Source of the DNA: Euryodendron excelsum
Taxonomy: Eukaryota; Streptophyta; Magnoliopsida; Ericales; Pentaphylacaceae
DNA length: 64,000 nucleotides
NCBI GenBank assembly: GCA_033060915.1
Contig: CM065385.1
Location: 16,332,001 to 16,396,000 of the forward strand
Direction: 5' to 3'
A program made the position numbers and the translations under genes. Below are positions 42,600 to 53,587 of the stretch, in pieces (within the stretch, counting starts at the first letter, position 1; every line of letters begins with the position of its first letter). Under the pieces are notes generated by a model that was not told the DNA's origin, made no database searches, and worked only from the letters and a program-made list of their open reading frames with translations.

Positions 42600-45500
42600 T
42601 GTCGCGCCCCGATTTTTCGCACTCGAGAAAAATACACACAAGTGAAAAAACATGGTATTCTCTCATTAGAACTCATCCTCCTAGAAGGACGAGTGTAACT
42701 AGATTTGAATTGAAAATTAATTTTGGATAAGGGCTTTTGGAAAAAGTTTAGAGTCACCAGCTAACTTGATTAAGGTGAGTTAGGTCACCTAAAACTAAGT
42801 GCAATCTAAAGATTAAACTTTGGATTTTTCAAAAAGTTTTGGAAAACTTCCTTAAGAGAGGGTTTTTTTTAAAAAAAAAAAAAAAAAGAATTTGTTTGGC
42901 AACCTTTGAAAAGATTTAAACCCTTTTTGAAAACAACTCCAATTTGGTCTTTGAAAATAGTGATTCTATGTTTGGAGGTTGGTTACGTATAGAAAAGATA
43001 TTCTAAGATCATCACCCCACCCCGCCCTTATAGTACCTACATGTCTATTCACCCTAGGTTCACTCATTTAGATTCTTTGATTAAAAAATGTCCAATACTA
43101 TTAATTTCGAAAATAATTTTGAAAAAGAAGCTTGATATGATGCATGATTTGCAAGTGTAAAGAAAAGACTTGATCTTGAAGAGAAAGATTTGATTTTGAA
43201 AATATATTTGAAAAGAAGATTTGAAGTTTGAAAGAAGGTTTAGAAATTGGAAATTGGAAATAGATTATGAAATTGGAGACTTGAAAAAAATTATGCAATT
43301 AGAGATTTGGAAAAGGTTGTGACCGTACCCATGAGGGTTGCTTACGTATCCATTTTTGAAAATCAAGTCAGTCGTAGTTTGGACAAGAGTTCGATTGAAA
43401 AATAGGCATTTTAAGATTTTTTAAAATGTTGATTTGAAAAGGTTTGTTTCGAAAAAGGTTTGATTTGAAAAAGAGTTTGATTTGGAAAAGAATTTTGATT
43501 TGAACTTTTGAGTAAGAGACTTGAAATTGAAATTGGAATTGAATTTGATTTGAAATAAAACTTGAAGATTTAAAATTGATTTTGACCTGAAAATATTGAA
43601 CTTGGACTTGATTTAGAAAGATTGAGATTTTGAAAACATTTTGACTCAGATTGAAATTGAAAAACTATCTTGGTTTTGGAAAAGAGTTTTCGAAAAGAGT
43701 TGAAGTTTCCTAACTTAGGGTTAGGATTGAACTAGGTTTAGGTATGTTAGGGTTAGAACATGTAATTGAATTAGGAAGGTTTGATTTAAGAAAGACTTGG
43801 AAAGAGATTTGATTTGATTTAGAAACACTTGACTTGGAATGGATGGAAAGATTTGACTTTGATTATTTGATTTGAATGAATTTAGAAAGTTAGGTTTAGG
43901 AAAGATTAGAGTTTAGAAATCTTTGAATTTAGGAAAGTTTCAAAATAGAAAAATTCCATTTTAGGAAAGTGTCAGATTAGGAAAGTGTTAAAATTAGGAA
44001 AGATTTGAATTTAAGAGAGTTTCATTTTAAGAAAGTTTTGATTTTGGAAAGATTTCAATTTAGAAAAGTTTTGAATTTAGAAAGATTTGAACTTAGGAAA
44101 GTTTCGAATTAAGGAAATGTTTGAATTAAGAAAGATTTGATTCTTATTTCCTAGAGTAGAAGATTAGATCTTATTTTCAAAATGAGATGATTTGATTTGG
44201 TTTCTAAAATTGAAGGATTTGACCTAGTTTCCTAAATTAGAAGATTGGATTTGACATAGAATTGGAAAGATTGAATTTTGAAAATCTAGGATTTAGAAAG
44301 TTATGATTTGGTATAGAAAAAGAGATTTTAAAAATCTAAGATTTGATGTAGAAGATATTTTTGAAAACCTATGATTTGATAGAAAATAAGAAGTCAGGTT
44401 TGGAGGAAAGAGAACTAGGGTTTCCGAACCATAGAATCTAGGACTTGACTTGGATTCCAAGAACAAAAGTTTTTGAAAAGGAGATCTTTTGAAGAGAATT
44501 GGTAGGAAAGAAGTTTGAGGAGAATTTTTAGAAAGTGAATTTTTAAAGAGAGCTTTTAGAAAGTAGATTTTGAAAAGAGCTTTTGGAAAGGAGTTTGAAA
44601 AACAATTTGGAAAAGGACTTGAATATGGACTTTTGAGATCATTTAAATGTCCCACTTTCCTAGAACGATTTTAACCATGAAGAGATTAGAACCATTCCAA
44701 GTTAGTGGTTTTGAAAATAACATTGTTTTAAAATATGGATAATAATAATCATTTTGGATATCACACTTTCCTAAACCGACCCTAACCATGGAATGGCTAG
44801 AATCATCTTAAGATTGTGGTTTTTATGAAAAACAACTTAAGGTTTACACCCAAAATATGGATCTTGATAGTCACAACGAATATCACACTTTCCTAAAATG
44901 ACCCTAACCATGGAATGGTTAGAATCACTTCAAGATTGTGGTTTTGGAAACAAGTTTGAAAAAGGAATTTTGAATGCAAGTTTTAGAAAAGAGTTTTGAT
45001 GCAAGTTTTGAAAACCACTTTGAAAATAAGTTTTGAAAGGACGTATGAATATGACATGCACAATGTAAAAGGGTCGTGAACATACAATATTAGGTTTTAT
45101 CAAATAATCAAGTGGGTTGAATTCACACGGTCTGAGGTCGAATTAGAAGAAAGCTCTCGACACGGTGATTTTCAATAGTCCTTCCTATGCATGAATCGAA
45201 AAATTCTTTGTTTCAAGCATGCAAGAAAGGGAGGTAGAAGATGGAGGATTAAAATAGAAGAAAACCCAAGTGGGTTTGGAAGGAGAAGAGAGAGTCGGGA
45301 AAGTACATAAACATAAAGAAAAACCAATCTCGGACTCTTCTTGCTTTATTTTTTTTGCACGCTTTACTTATTTGATTCTTGAGAGCTTCCAAGTTGCAGC
45401 ACTTTGAGTCTTCAATGGAGCCTTGGGAGGCTTATGTTTAAGTGTATAGAGTGTATGAGTGTTAAGGTTTAAGTGTATGGAGGCTATAGTTTGAAGAGAC

Positions 45501-45666
45501 TAGAGAGAGCTAGGGTTTGGAGAGACTTCGAGCTCTATATTTTGAAAAACACAGTTTTTGGAGTGAGTTTGCGGGCCATTTTTATCCTGGGGGAGGGTCT
45601 GTATTTATAGACACAGGACTGGACTGGCACCTATTGCAGTGGCGCCAAGACAAAATCCACTCATAG
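42600..45666 (-). mobile_element. 5' LTR of copy B, truncated in U3
   Basis: Ends at 42600 with GGGCGCGACA next to the primer site. It continues up through islands, the G-poor region and a T8/A17 run (42863-42887) to a TATA box (CTATAAATAC, 45610-45601) and GGCGCC module (45640-45650). At 45667 it switches to plus-strand LTR E. The rest of B's U3 should lie right of the window beyond C. Confidence 0.82.
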
Positions 45667-47082
45667 TGTAGGCACCCCATTTTTGCCCGCTCGGCAGTCT
45701 CTAATTCGTCCAGACTTGTATTTAAGTCAATATGGGCATATTCCATTCTAAATCAACTTTCTAAGTCTAATCTCGCCAATCAATCAGTTCGTGGGCCCTT
45801 TGGGCCCAAATAGAGACAAAATGACTAAAATGCCCTTGGGGACATTGTTCAGTCCAATTCCAATTAGGCATGTCTTTTCGAAGACGGTAAATTCCCTTTC
45901 CAATTCTAATTAAATCTAGCACACCTTTCGAGAAGTTAATTTCTCGAGGTGGTAAGACCATCCAATCAAGCACATCTTTCGAAGACGATAAGTCCCTTTT
46001 TCAAATTCCAATTCTAATCCGTCCCTCGAGAAAGTTGATTCCTTGAGGTGGTAAGTCCATACAATTCAGCACATTTTCTAAAAAAATTTCTTCGAAACGG
46101 TAAGTCCCTTTAAACCCGTTGATCGGGACGAGACCCCAAGTTCCCAAGATGGTATAACGGTCCACCTTTACCACCTGTTAGCCCGCAAATGCAGAAATGT
46201 CCAATTCAGCTCACCTTCTAAGAAAGTTGATTCCTTAGATGCTAAGTCCATCTAGCAGCTTCTCGAGATCAGGCAGTCTCGGGAATGATCGTGAACCGTC
46301 GGAGTAGCGGAAATACTCATAAACATAGCAACCGTTAGAGTGGCAGAAACACTCGTAAACAGGTCGATATAAGGAATCACCAACAAAACCCTGTATCACG
46401 GGACCATCGTCAGAGTGGTAGAAACACTCAAAACCCGGGTCAAGACCAGTGCCTACTAGCTCACTCTGGTGAAAAATGACCAAAGTGCCCCTTGGGCCAT
46501 TTTCAACACGTTTCTCGAGAAAGTACATAAGTCCTTAGAACGGTAAGTCCATCCTTCCAAGATTTTCTTAAAGGAAATCCGGCATGATTAGGTGCCTTCT
46601 AGTCTATTTTGGGCTAATTCTGAGACTTTTCGATCAAAATGACCATTTTACCCCTAGGCATTTGAGTGCCCCGAAAACCACACCGGCTCTGGGTATCAAA
46701 TCAGTAACCTCCCGAGAATACTTTTTATAGTATTCCTGACCTTTCATTATTTTTTCGGATCATTCCGAGTCAATTCCGGCAAACCCGATGCAAAATGATT
46801 ATTTTACCCTTGGTGGGCCGGTCACCTTTTCCAACCACGCCGGCTCTGGGTATCAAACCAGTAACCTTAAGGAACATTTTAAATAGTGTTTCCAAACCTC
46901 GAGTCTTATTCCGGGACATTCTGAGTCCATCCCGGCAACTTTCCAGTCCGGTTGACCATTTTGCCCCTAATGGCCCAGTCAACCCTTCCAACACATCTTG
47001 ACATCATTTTTCAAGTCTATTACGTCTGGGAGACTGTTCTAAGTGTTCCTGTCCCTTTCCAGTTTTTTGGGCCATTCCCAGC
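45667..47082 (+). mobile_element. Ogre/Tat LTR copy E, U3 part, inserted in B
   Basis: Plus-strand start TGTAGGCACCCC at 45667, collinear with 7692-9160: hairpin region near 45831, 81-bp-type units (45870-46090) and 157-bp units (CTCTGGGTATC at 46687 and 46844). It breaks at 47082 where C begins. It stands head-to-head with the C LTR and opposite to B. Confidence 0.82.
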
Positions 47083-49546
47083 TCTCGCGCCCAGATTTTT
47101 CGCACTTGAGGAATACACACACAAGCCGGAAAAATATTGTACTCTCTCGTTAGAACTCACCCTCTTAGAAGAATGAGTACGACTAGGTTTGAATTGAAAA
47201 TAAATTTGAATAAAGGGCTTTTGGAAAACATTTGGAGTCACCACCTAACTCGATTAAGGTGAGTTAGGTCTCCTAAAAACTAAGCATAATCCGAAGACTA
47301 CACTTAGGGTTTTGAAAATGATTTTGAAAATATCTCCTCAAGAGAGGGTTTTTAGGAAAACAGGTTATTTAACAACCTTTGGAAAATAATTAAGCCCTTT
47401 TTTGAAAATAAACTCCATTTTGGTCTTTGAAAACAGTGATTCTAAGTTCGGAGGTTAGTTATGTGTAGGGAAGACACACTAAGCCATCACCCTACCCCGC
47501 CCTTACAGTACTTACATGTCTATTTACCCTAAATTCACCTATGAGAGTCTTCAACTAACAAATAACCAATCATATCCACTTTAGAAAACAATTTTGAAAA
47601 AAATGATGCGTGATATGTAAATGCAAGAAAAAGAGAGTTGGAAACTAGATTTGGAAAGAAATTCATTTGATTTAAAAAGAAATTTGAAAAGCTAGATTTG
47701 ATTTTGAAAAGTTTTAGAAATTGGAAATAGAGACTTAGGAATAGATTTTTGGAATTGAAAACTTGTAAATAAATTATGGAATTAGAAACTTGAAAAAGGT
47801 TGTGAAATTGGAGATTTGAAAGAAGTTGTGACTGCACCCATGAGAGTTGCCTACGTATCATTTTGGAGGAATCAAGTCAGTCGTAGTTCGGATAAGAGTC
47901 CGATAGAAAATAGAAGGTATGATTGGACAAAAGAGATTGAATTGGAATTTGGATTTGATTTAAATTTAGAATAGAAGATTGGAATTTGAAATAGGAGAAT
48001 AGAGACCCTAGACCTAGGAAGATAGGATTTAGAAAGGACTTGAGATTAAGAAAGACTTGACTCAAATGTTGGACTTGGAAGATCGAAGAAAGATTAGATT
48101 TAGGAAGCGTTCGAATTAGGAAAGGTCCGATTCAGGAAAGTTTCAAAATAGGAAAGTATCATTTTTGAAAAGTTTCGATTTACGAAAGTTTCAATTTAGA
48201 AAAGTGTTGGATTAAGAAAGTTTTGAAATAGGAAACATTTCGTTTTAAGAAAGTTTTGAAATTAGAAAGATTTCATTTTTGGAATGTTTTGAAATAGGGA
48301 AATTTTGAAAGATGGAAAGTTTAGAATTCAGAAAGTTTCGAATGTAGAAAGTTTTAGATTTAGAAAGATTTGAAGTTTAGGAAAGTTTAGAATTTTAGCA
48401 AGATTCAAAGTTTGAGTTTTAGAAATTCTTGAAATTAGGAAAGGTTTTGAGTTTATGAAAGGTTTGAAAACTTAGATTTGAAAAGTTAAGATTTGGTAAG
48501 GAATGGAATTAAGAAAGGTTTGAAAGCTTAAAGTTTAAGGAAAGATTTAAAAGTTTAAATTTAGGAAATTTAAGGTTTAGGAAAGTACTAGATTAGGAAG
48601 GAGTTGAATAAGGAAAGATTCGGGTTTGGAAGGATTGAGATTCCTATTTCCTAAAATAAGGGATTGAATTTTGTTTTTAAAGAGAGATGTTTTGATTTTG
48701 TTTTAAAAAACAGAGGATTGGATCTAGTTTCCTAAAGGAGAGATTGGGTTTGGTTTCCTAAAGGGAAGATTGGATTTGGCATGGATTTGGAAAGATGGAG
48801 TTTTGAAAATTCTAGTTTTGGGAAGACTATAGTTTTGACGTAGAAAAGAGCTTTTGGAAATATATATAGTTTTAATATAGAAAATAAGAGGTTTTGAAAA
48901 ACCTAGGTTTTGAGGCCAAAATAATGGGATTAGAAATCATGTTTTTGGGAAGGAAAATTAGGATTTCCCAATTGTGGGTTCTAGGGTTTAACTAGGCTCT
49001 AAGGAAAGAGTTTTTGAAAAGTGAGTTGAAAAAGAGGTTTTTGGAAGGAGAGATTTGAAAAGAGAGTTTTTAGAAAGTATAAAAAATATCTCACTTTCCT
49101 AAAGCGATTCTAACTATAAGAAGGTTAGAACCATTTTAAGATAGTGGTTTTGAAAACAACAAAGGTATTGAAAATATGGACCATATTGGTCACTATAAAT
49201 GTAATACTTTCCTAAACCAACCCTAGCCATGGAAAGACTAGAATCACGTTAGGATTGTGATTCTAGAAACAAGTTTTGTAAAAGAAGATTTTGATGTAAC
49301 TTTTTGAAAACAAGTTTAACACAAGCTTTAAAAATGAACTTTAGAAGAATGCAAAATCATGATATGCACAATGCAAGTTGAGGTCGTGAACATACAAGGT
49401 TAAAAGCTTCACCATATAATCAAGGGGGCCAAACCCACATGGTCTCCGGTTAGACAAAAAGAAAGCCCCCGACACGGTGACTCTCCAATAGCCTAATCTT
49501 ACACATGGACCGGGAATTCCATTGTTTCAAGCATGCAAGAAAAAAA

Positions 49547-49572
49547 GGGGGGGGGGGGGGGGGGGGGGGGGG
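49547..49572. repeat. Run of 26 G
   Basis: A homopolymer preceded by 8 A. Sister LTRs have only 5-7 C or G at this place (for example 9778-9784 and 63107-63113), so it has expanded in C. Length may be affected by sequencing error. Confidence 0.8.
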
Positions 49573-49965
49573 AAGAAGATGGGAGATTAAAATAGAAGAA
49601 AACGCAAGTGGGTTAGGAGAGCGAAGAGAGGGGGGAAGATGCGTAAACGTAAATAAGAAGCCTATAAACGTAAATAAGAAGCCTACCTTGTGTCTTCTTT
49701 ATTTTGCTTAGCTTTGCGCGCTTTGCGCGCTTTGCTTTACTTGTCTTGCTTCGATTTTCACTTTAATCTTCAAAGCTTCATATTGCAGCACTTCAAGTCT
49801 TCAATGGAGGCTAGTGTATGAGTATATAAGAGTGTATAAGTGTATAGGAGGCTAAGGTTTGGGAAAACCTAAGGAGACTAGGGTTTAGAGAGGCTACGAG
49901 CTCTGTATTTCGAATAATAGGGTTTTTAGACTGAGTTGGCGGACCTCTTTCACACTGGAGCTGGC

Positions 49966-50056
49966 TCTATATTTATAGATAAGGGAATGACCTGGCGCCT
50001 ATTATAGTGGCGCTAGGCCAAAAATGCTTCTGGCACCACTAGGAGTGGCGCCAGCC
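49966..50056 (-). promoter_or_regulatory. LTR promoter of element C, 3' copy
   Basis: Minus-strand CTATAAATATAG at 49978-49967 with GGCGCC/AGCGCC/GGTGCC/GGCGCC motifs immediately upstream to 50053. Confidence 0.7.
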
Positions 50057-51179
50057 AGTTAGGAAAGTTTTAAGGTTGGCAAGCAACGTATCTTGAGAAG
50101 ATTTGGGTGCCTGCACTAGTGACTACCATGTAATTTTTAGTTTGGCTTCACTATGAGTGACTCCGGAAGGTTCAAGAAGCATTTAAGGGATCGAGAATGG
50201 CCCAGAAGGCCGGAAAAGGGCAGGAACCCTTAGAATAGGGTCCCGGGGGTAATGGACTTGAAAAAGGATGACAAGAATTGTTGAAAGGGTTGACCGAGCC
50301 ATTAGGGGCAAAACGATCAACTAGATCGGAAGCTGCCGGGACGGATTCAGAATGTGCCAGAAGAAGACTCGAGGTTTGGGAACATTTATTAGAAAGTTCC
50401 CAAAGGCTACCGGTTTGATACCCAGAGCCGGTGTGGCTAGAAAAATGCGACCGGCCCACCAAGGGCAAAATGGTTATTTTACACTAGGTTTATCGAAATT
50501 GACTCGGAATGACCCGGAAAGATAATAGAAAGTTGAGACTACTATAAAAAGCATTTATCGGGAGGTTACCGGTTTGATACCCAAAGCCGGTATGATTCTT
50601 GGGGCGTTTGAATGCCTAGGGGCAAAATGGTCATCTTTACTGGAAAGCCTCAGAATTGGCCCGAAACTAATTCGAAGGCACCTAATCATACCAGTTTGCT
50701 TTTAAGACAATCTTAGAAAGGTGGACATACCATTCTGAGGACTTTTGTGTGCTCTTGAGAAACGTGCCAAAAAATGGCCCTAGGGGCAGTTTGGCCATTT
50801 TTCACTGAAGTGGACTAGCAAGCACTAGTGTTGACCTGGGTTTTGAGTGTTTCCGTCACTCTGATGGCAGTCTCGTGGTACAGGAGGTTGTTGGCAATTC
50901 CTTATATCGACGTGTTTATGAGTATTTCTACTAGTCTAACGGTTGCGATGTTTACAAGTACTTCCGCTACTCTGACGGGTCGCGATCATTCCCGAGACTA
51001 CCTGATCTTGGAAAGCTACTAAAAGGACTTAGCTCCTGAGAAGTCAACTTTCTTAAAAGGCGTGCTGAAATGGACATTTCCGTATTGGTGGGCTAGTAGG
51101 CACTAAAGGTGGACCGTGCTACCATCTAGGGGACTTGGGGTCTTGTCCCGGTCGACAAGTTTAAAGGGACTTACCGTTC

Positions 51180-51440
51180 CAAAGAAACTATCTCTGAAAA
51201 ACGTGTTGGATTGGATAGACTCGCCGTCTCGAGGAATCAACTTTCTCGAGAGAGGGATTGGAATTGGAATTGAAAAAGGGGTTGGAAAAGGGACTTACCG
51301 TCTTCGGAAAGATGTGCCTGTTGGAATTGAAAAAGGGGCTTACCGTCTTCGGAAAGACGTGCCTGTTGGAATTGGGAAGGGGGCTTACCATCTTCGGAAA
51401 GACGTGCCTGATTTAGAATATGGAAAAGGGACTTACTGTC
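51180..51440 (-). repeat. 81-bp-type repeat units with shortened spacing (C)
   Basis: GACGTGCCTG-like elements at about 51309, 51357, 51402 and 51450, each next to a CGTCTTTCCGAAGACG-type inverted repeat. Spacing is 45-48 bp because the CTCGAG half of the unit is missing from all but one copy. Confidence 0.75.
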
Positions 51441-51477
51441 TTTGGAAAGACGTGCCTGATTTGAAATTGGACCAAAC

Positions 51478-51495
51478 AATACCCCTAAGGGTATT
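51478..51495 (-). other. Conserved U3 hairpin (copy C), compensatory variant
   Basis: Sense strand AATACCC, loop TTAG, GGGTATT. Compared with copy S the fourth pair is A-T in place of G-C; the stem stays perfect. Confidence 0.65.
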
Positions 51496-51657
51496 TTGGT
51501 CATTTTACCTCTATTTAGGCCTGGTGGGCCCGCAAAGCGATGGATAGATGGGATTAGACTTAGAGAATTGATTTTGATTGGAATACTTCCATATTGACTT
51601 GAGTACAAGTCTGGACGGACTGTAGACTGTCGAGCGGTCAAAAATGGGGTGCTTACA

Positions 51658-51680
51658 GCTGCCCCTCTTTTTCTGTCTTT
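51658..51680 (-). promoter_or_regulatory. Polypurine tract of element C
   Basis: On the minus strand AGAAAAAGAGGGGCAGC directly before TGTAAGC. It is the cleanest copy of the family's tract. Confidence 0.85.
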
Positions 51681-51827
51681 GTTTGTCGAAGACAGAAAAC
51701 GATAAAGTAAAAGTCCCATGTTAACCGTGAGGGGGTCGGAGGGACGGACTATGGAAATTTTTCGACAACGGGGGTTCGAGAATGAATTTTGGGGGAAAAC
51801 AGGGCAAAACTGCCCAGAATTTGGACA

Positions 51828-51892
51828 CTAGCACCACTAGCAGTGGCGCCTTTGGAAAGTTTAGCTTGGCACCTCTGCTAGTGGCGCTAGGC
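51828..51892 (+). promoter_or_regulatory. GGCGCC-type module upstream of antisense ORF (C)
   Basis: GCACCACTAGCAGTGGCGCC is followed by CTTGGCACCTCTGCTAGTGG and CGCTAGGCTTG. It aligns with the LTR promoter module of copy S (GGCGCC, TCTTGGCACCATTGC, AGGCGCTAGGTTT at 9312-9361) in the same order and direction relative to downstream transcription. No clear TATA box; ATTAAAA follows at 51900. Confidence 0.55.
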
Positions 51893-52037
51893 TTGGGGAT
51901 TAAAACCAGAAAAATTCTAGTTCGAATACTTGCGGCATTTGAAGAGTTTTTCGAAAAGTTAAGAGTGTTTGTGAGGAAACTGACTTAAACCTTGAAGAAG
52001 CACTTCTTGGAGACCACGGGTGATTGCCAGAAGGAAA

Positions 52038-52092
52038 CCATGTTGCCAAAAAAGTTGCCGGAAGAGAAGATTTCGCCGGAGAACTCCAAAAA
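52038..52092 (+). other. Predicted first exon of the antisense gene (C)
   Basis: ATG at 52038 opens MLPKKLPEEKISPENSK before the donor at 52093. Joined to the acceptor at 53586 the frame runs into the ATG GCA GAT of the main ORF (K-MADV). The aligned place in A reads KVLPENSKR-MVDV without an in-frame ATG. It may be untranslated leader. Confidence 0.35.
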
Positions 52093-52970
52093 GTGAGTTG
52101 CCAAATTTCTATTGATTTTGATGTGTAGAATTCCGTTTAAGTCGTGTGATAAGTGGAAATTAATGTTTTGATATGTTTTGAAAATTATGGTAATGTTATT
52201 TTCTCATTTTGATGCTTGTTTGATTGAATTTGATTGATTTTACGTGATTATGTGAAGAGAGTTTTCTGCAAGAATTGGCAGTTTGTTCCTACAAGCTGGG
52301 GCATTGCATTTTCTGGCTAGATTTTTATGCCATGTGCCTTAGAAAAATGTATTTAACAACTGTGTTTTCAAATTTCGCTGAAGAACTCCAAAAAGTGAGT
52401 TTTCAAATTTCTATTGATTTTGATGTGTAGAATTCCGTTTGAGTCGTGTGATAAGTGGAAATTAATGTTTTGATATGTTTTGAACATTATGGTAATGTTA
52501 TTTTTGCATTTTGATGCTTGTTTGATTGAATTTGATTGATTTTACGTGATTATGTGAATAGAGTTTTCTGCAAGAATTGGGAGTTTGTTCCTACAAGCTG
52601 GGGCATTGCGTTTTCTGGCTAGATTTTTATGCCATGTGCCTTAGAAAAATGTGTTTAACAACTGTGTTTTCAAATTTCGCTGGAGAACTCCAAAAAGTGA
52701 GTTTTCAAATTTCTATTGATTTTGATGTGTAGAATTCTGTTTGAGTCGTGTGATAAGTGGAAATTAATGTTTTGATATGTTTTGAACATTATGGTAATTT
52801 TATTTTTGCATTTTGATGCTTGTTTGATTGAATTTGATTGATTTTACGTGATTATGTGAAGAGAGTTTTCTGCAAGAATTGGCAGTTTGTTCCTACAAGC
52901 TGGGGCATTGCGTTTTCTGGCTAGATTTTTATGCCATGTGCCTTAGAAAAATGTGTTTAACAACTGTGTG
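52073..52970 (+). repeat. 302-bp tandem repeat, three copies
   Basis: GAACTCCAAAAAGTGAGT occurs at 52081, 52383 and 52685, exactly 302 bp apart, and the whole unit repeats almost unchanged. Element A has one copy. Each unit carries the predicted splice donor, so the donor is present three times. Confidence 0.95.
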
Positions 52971-53586
52971 AAGTTTCGTGATTTTTTGAAAACTTGGTGA
53001 ATTTTTGTTTTTTTGAAAAATAGAAAAATACTTAGAAAATTAGGAAAATAGGAAAACTTAAGAAATTGATGAAATTTTTAGTGTTTAAAATTTTGAAAAT
53101 GTAGGAATATTTCAAAAAACATTTGAAATGATTTTTGAGAAATTTTATGATAACTTTGAAAACAATTAATTTGTTGAAAAAATAAAACATGCGTTTTGAA
53201 AATTTCAAAAATTCAAAAAGTGTGCAGGGATGCTGATGTTATGTGCTTGTAACGTTGTGAAGTGCACGATTTGCGTTTTGTGTTGATGTCATGGGTGTTG
53301 TAGGGACCATTTTTAAACAAAACTTTACTGAAATTTTTCAGAAATTAGGGAAAGAGTTGGAAAAGGTTTAGAAATAAAATCTTTTTGAAGGAAAAAGACA
53401 GAAAACCCTTGAGATTTGATTTGAAGTTGGAAAATCAAAATGTATAGGAATTTCATTTTAACTTGTCATCTGAAATCTTTTTATTATTTTTTATTGTTTG
53501 TTGTTTATTTTATTTTACTTTATTATGTTATTATTTATCTGTATGTACGGTACATTAATACCTCTTACCTTGGCTTACCTTTTCAG
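52093..53586 (+). other. Predicted leader intron of the antisense gene (C)
   Basis: Donor AAAAA|GTGAGTT at 52093 (also 52395 and 52697), AT-rich interior, acceptor TACCTTTTCAG at 53586, with the ORF starting at 53588. The same layout is present in A. Nothing else recognised in the interior. Confidence 0.5.
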
Positions 53587-53587
53587 G

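Larger units (their letters stand above)
47083..51657 (-). mobile_element. 3' LTR of element C (4.6 kb)
   Basis: On the minus strand it starts TGTAAGCACCCC at 51657, next to the polypurine tract, and ends at 47083 with GGGCGCGAGA, where GGGCGCGACA is usual. It contains, in order, the hairpin (51495-51478), 81-bp-type units (about 51440-51180), 157-bp units, promoter module and TATA (50056-49966), the G-poor sense region and the conserved islands. Confidence 0.9.

Noticed and set aside
51116..51719. Open frames of 143 and 160 codons across the LTR of element C
   Set aside because: They cover 81-bp-type repeat units and noncoding U3; frames are not conserved between LTR copies.
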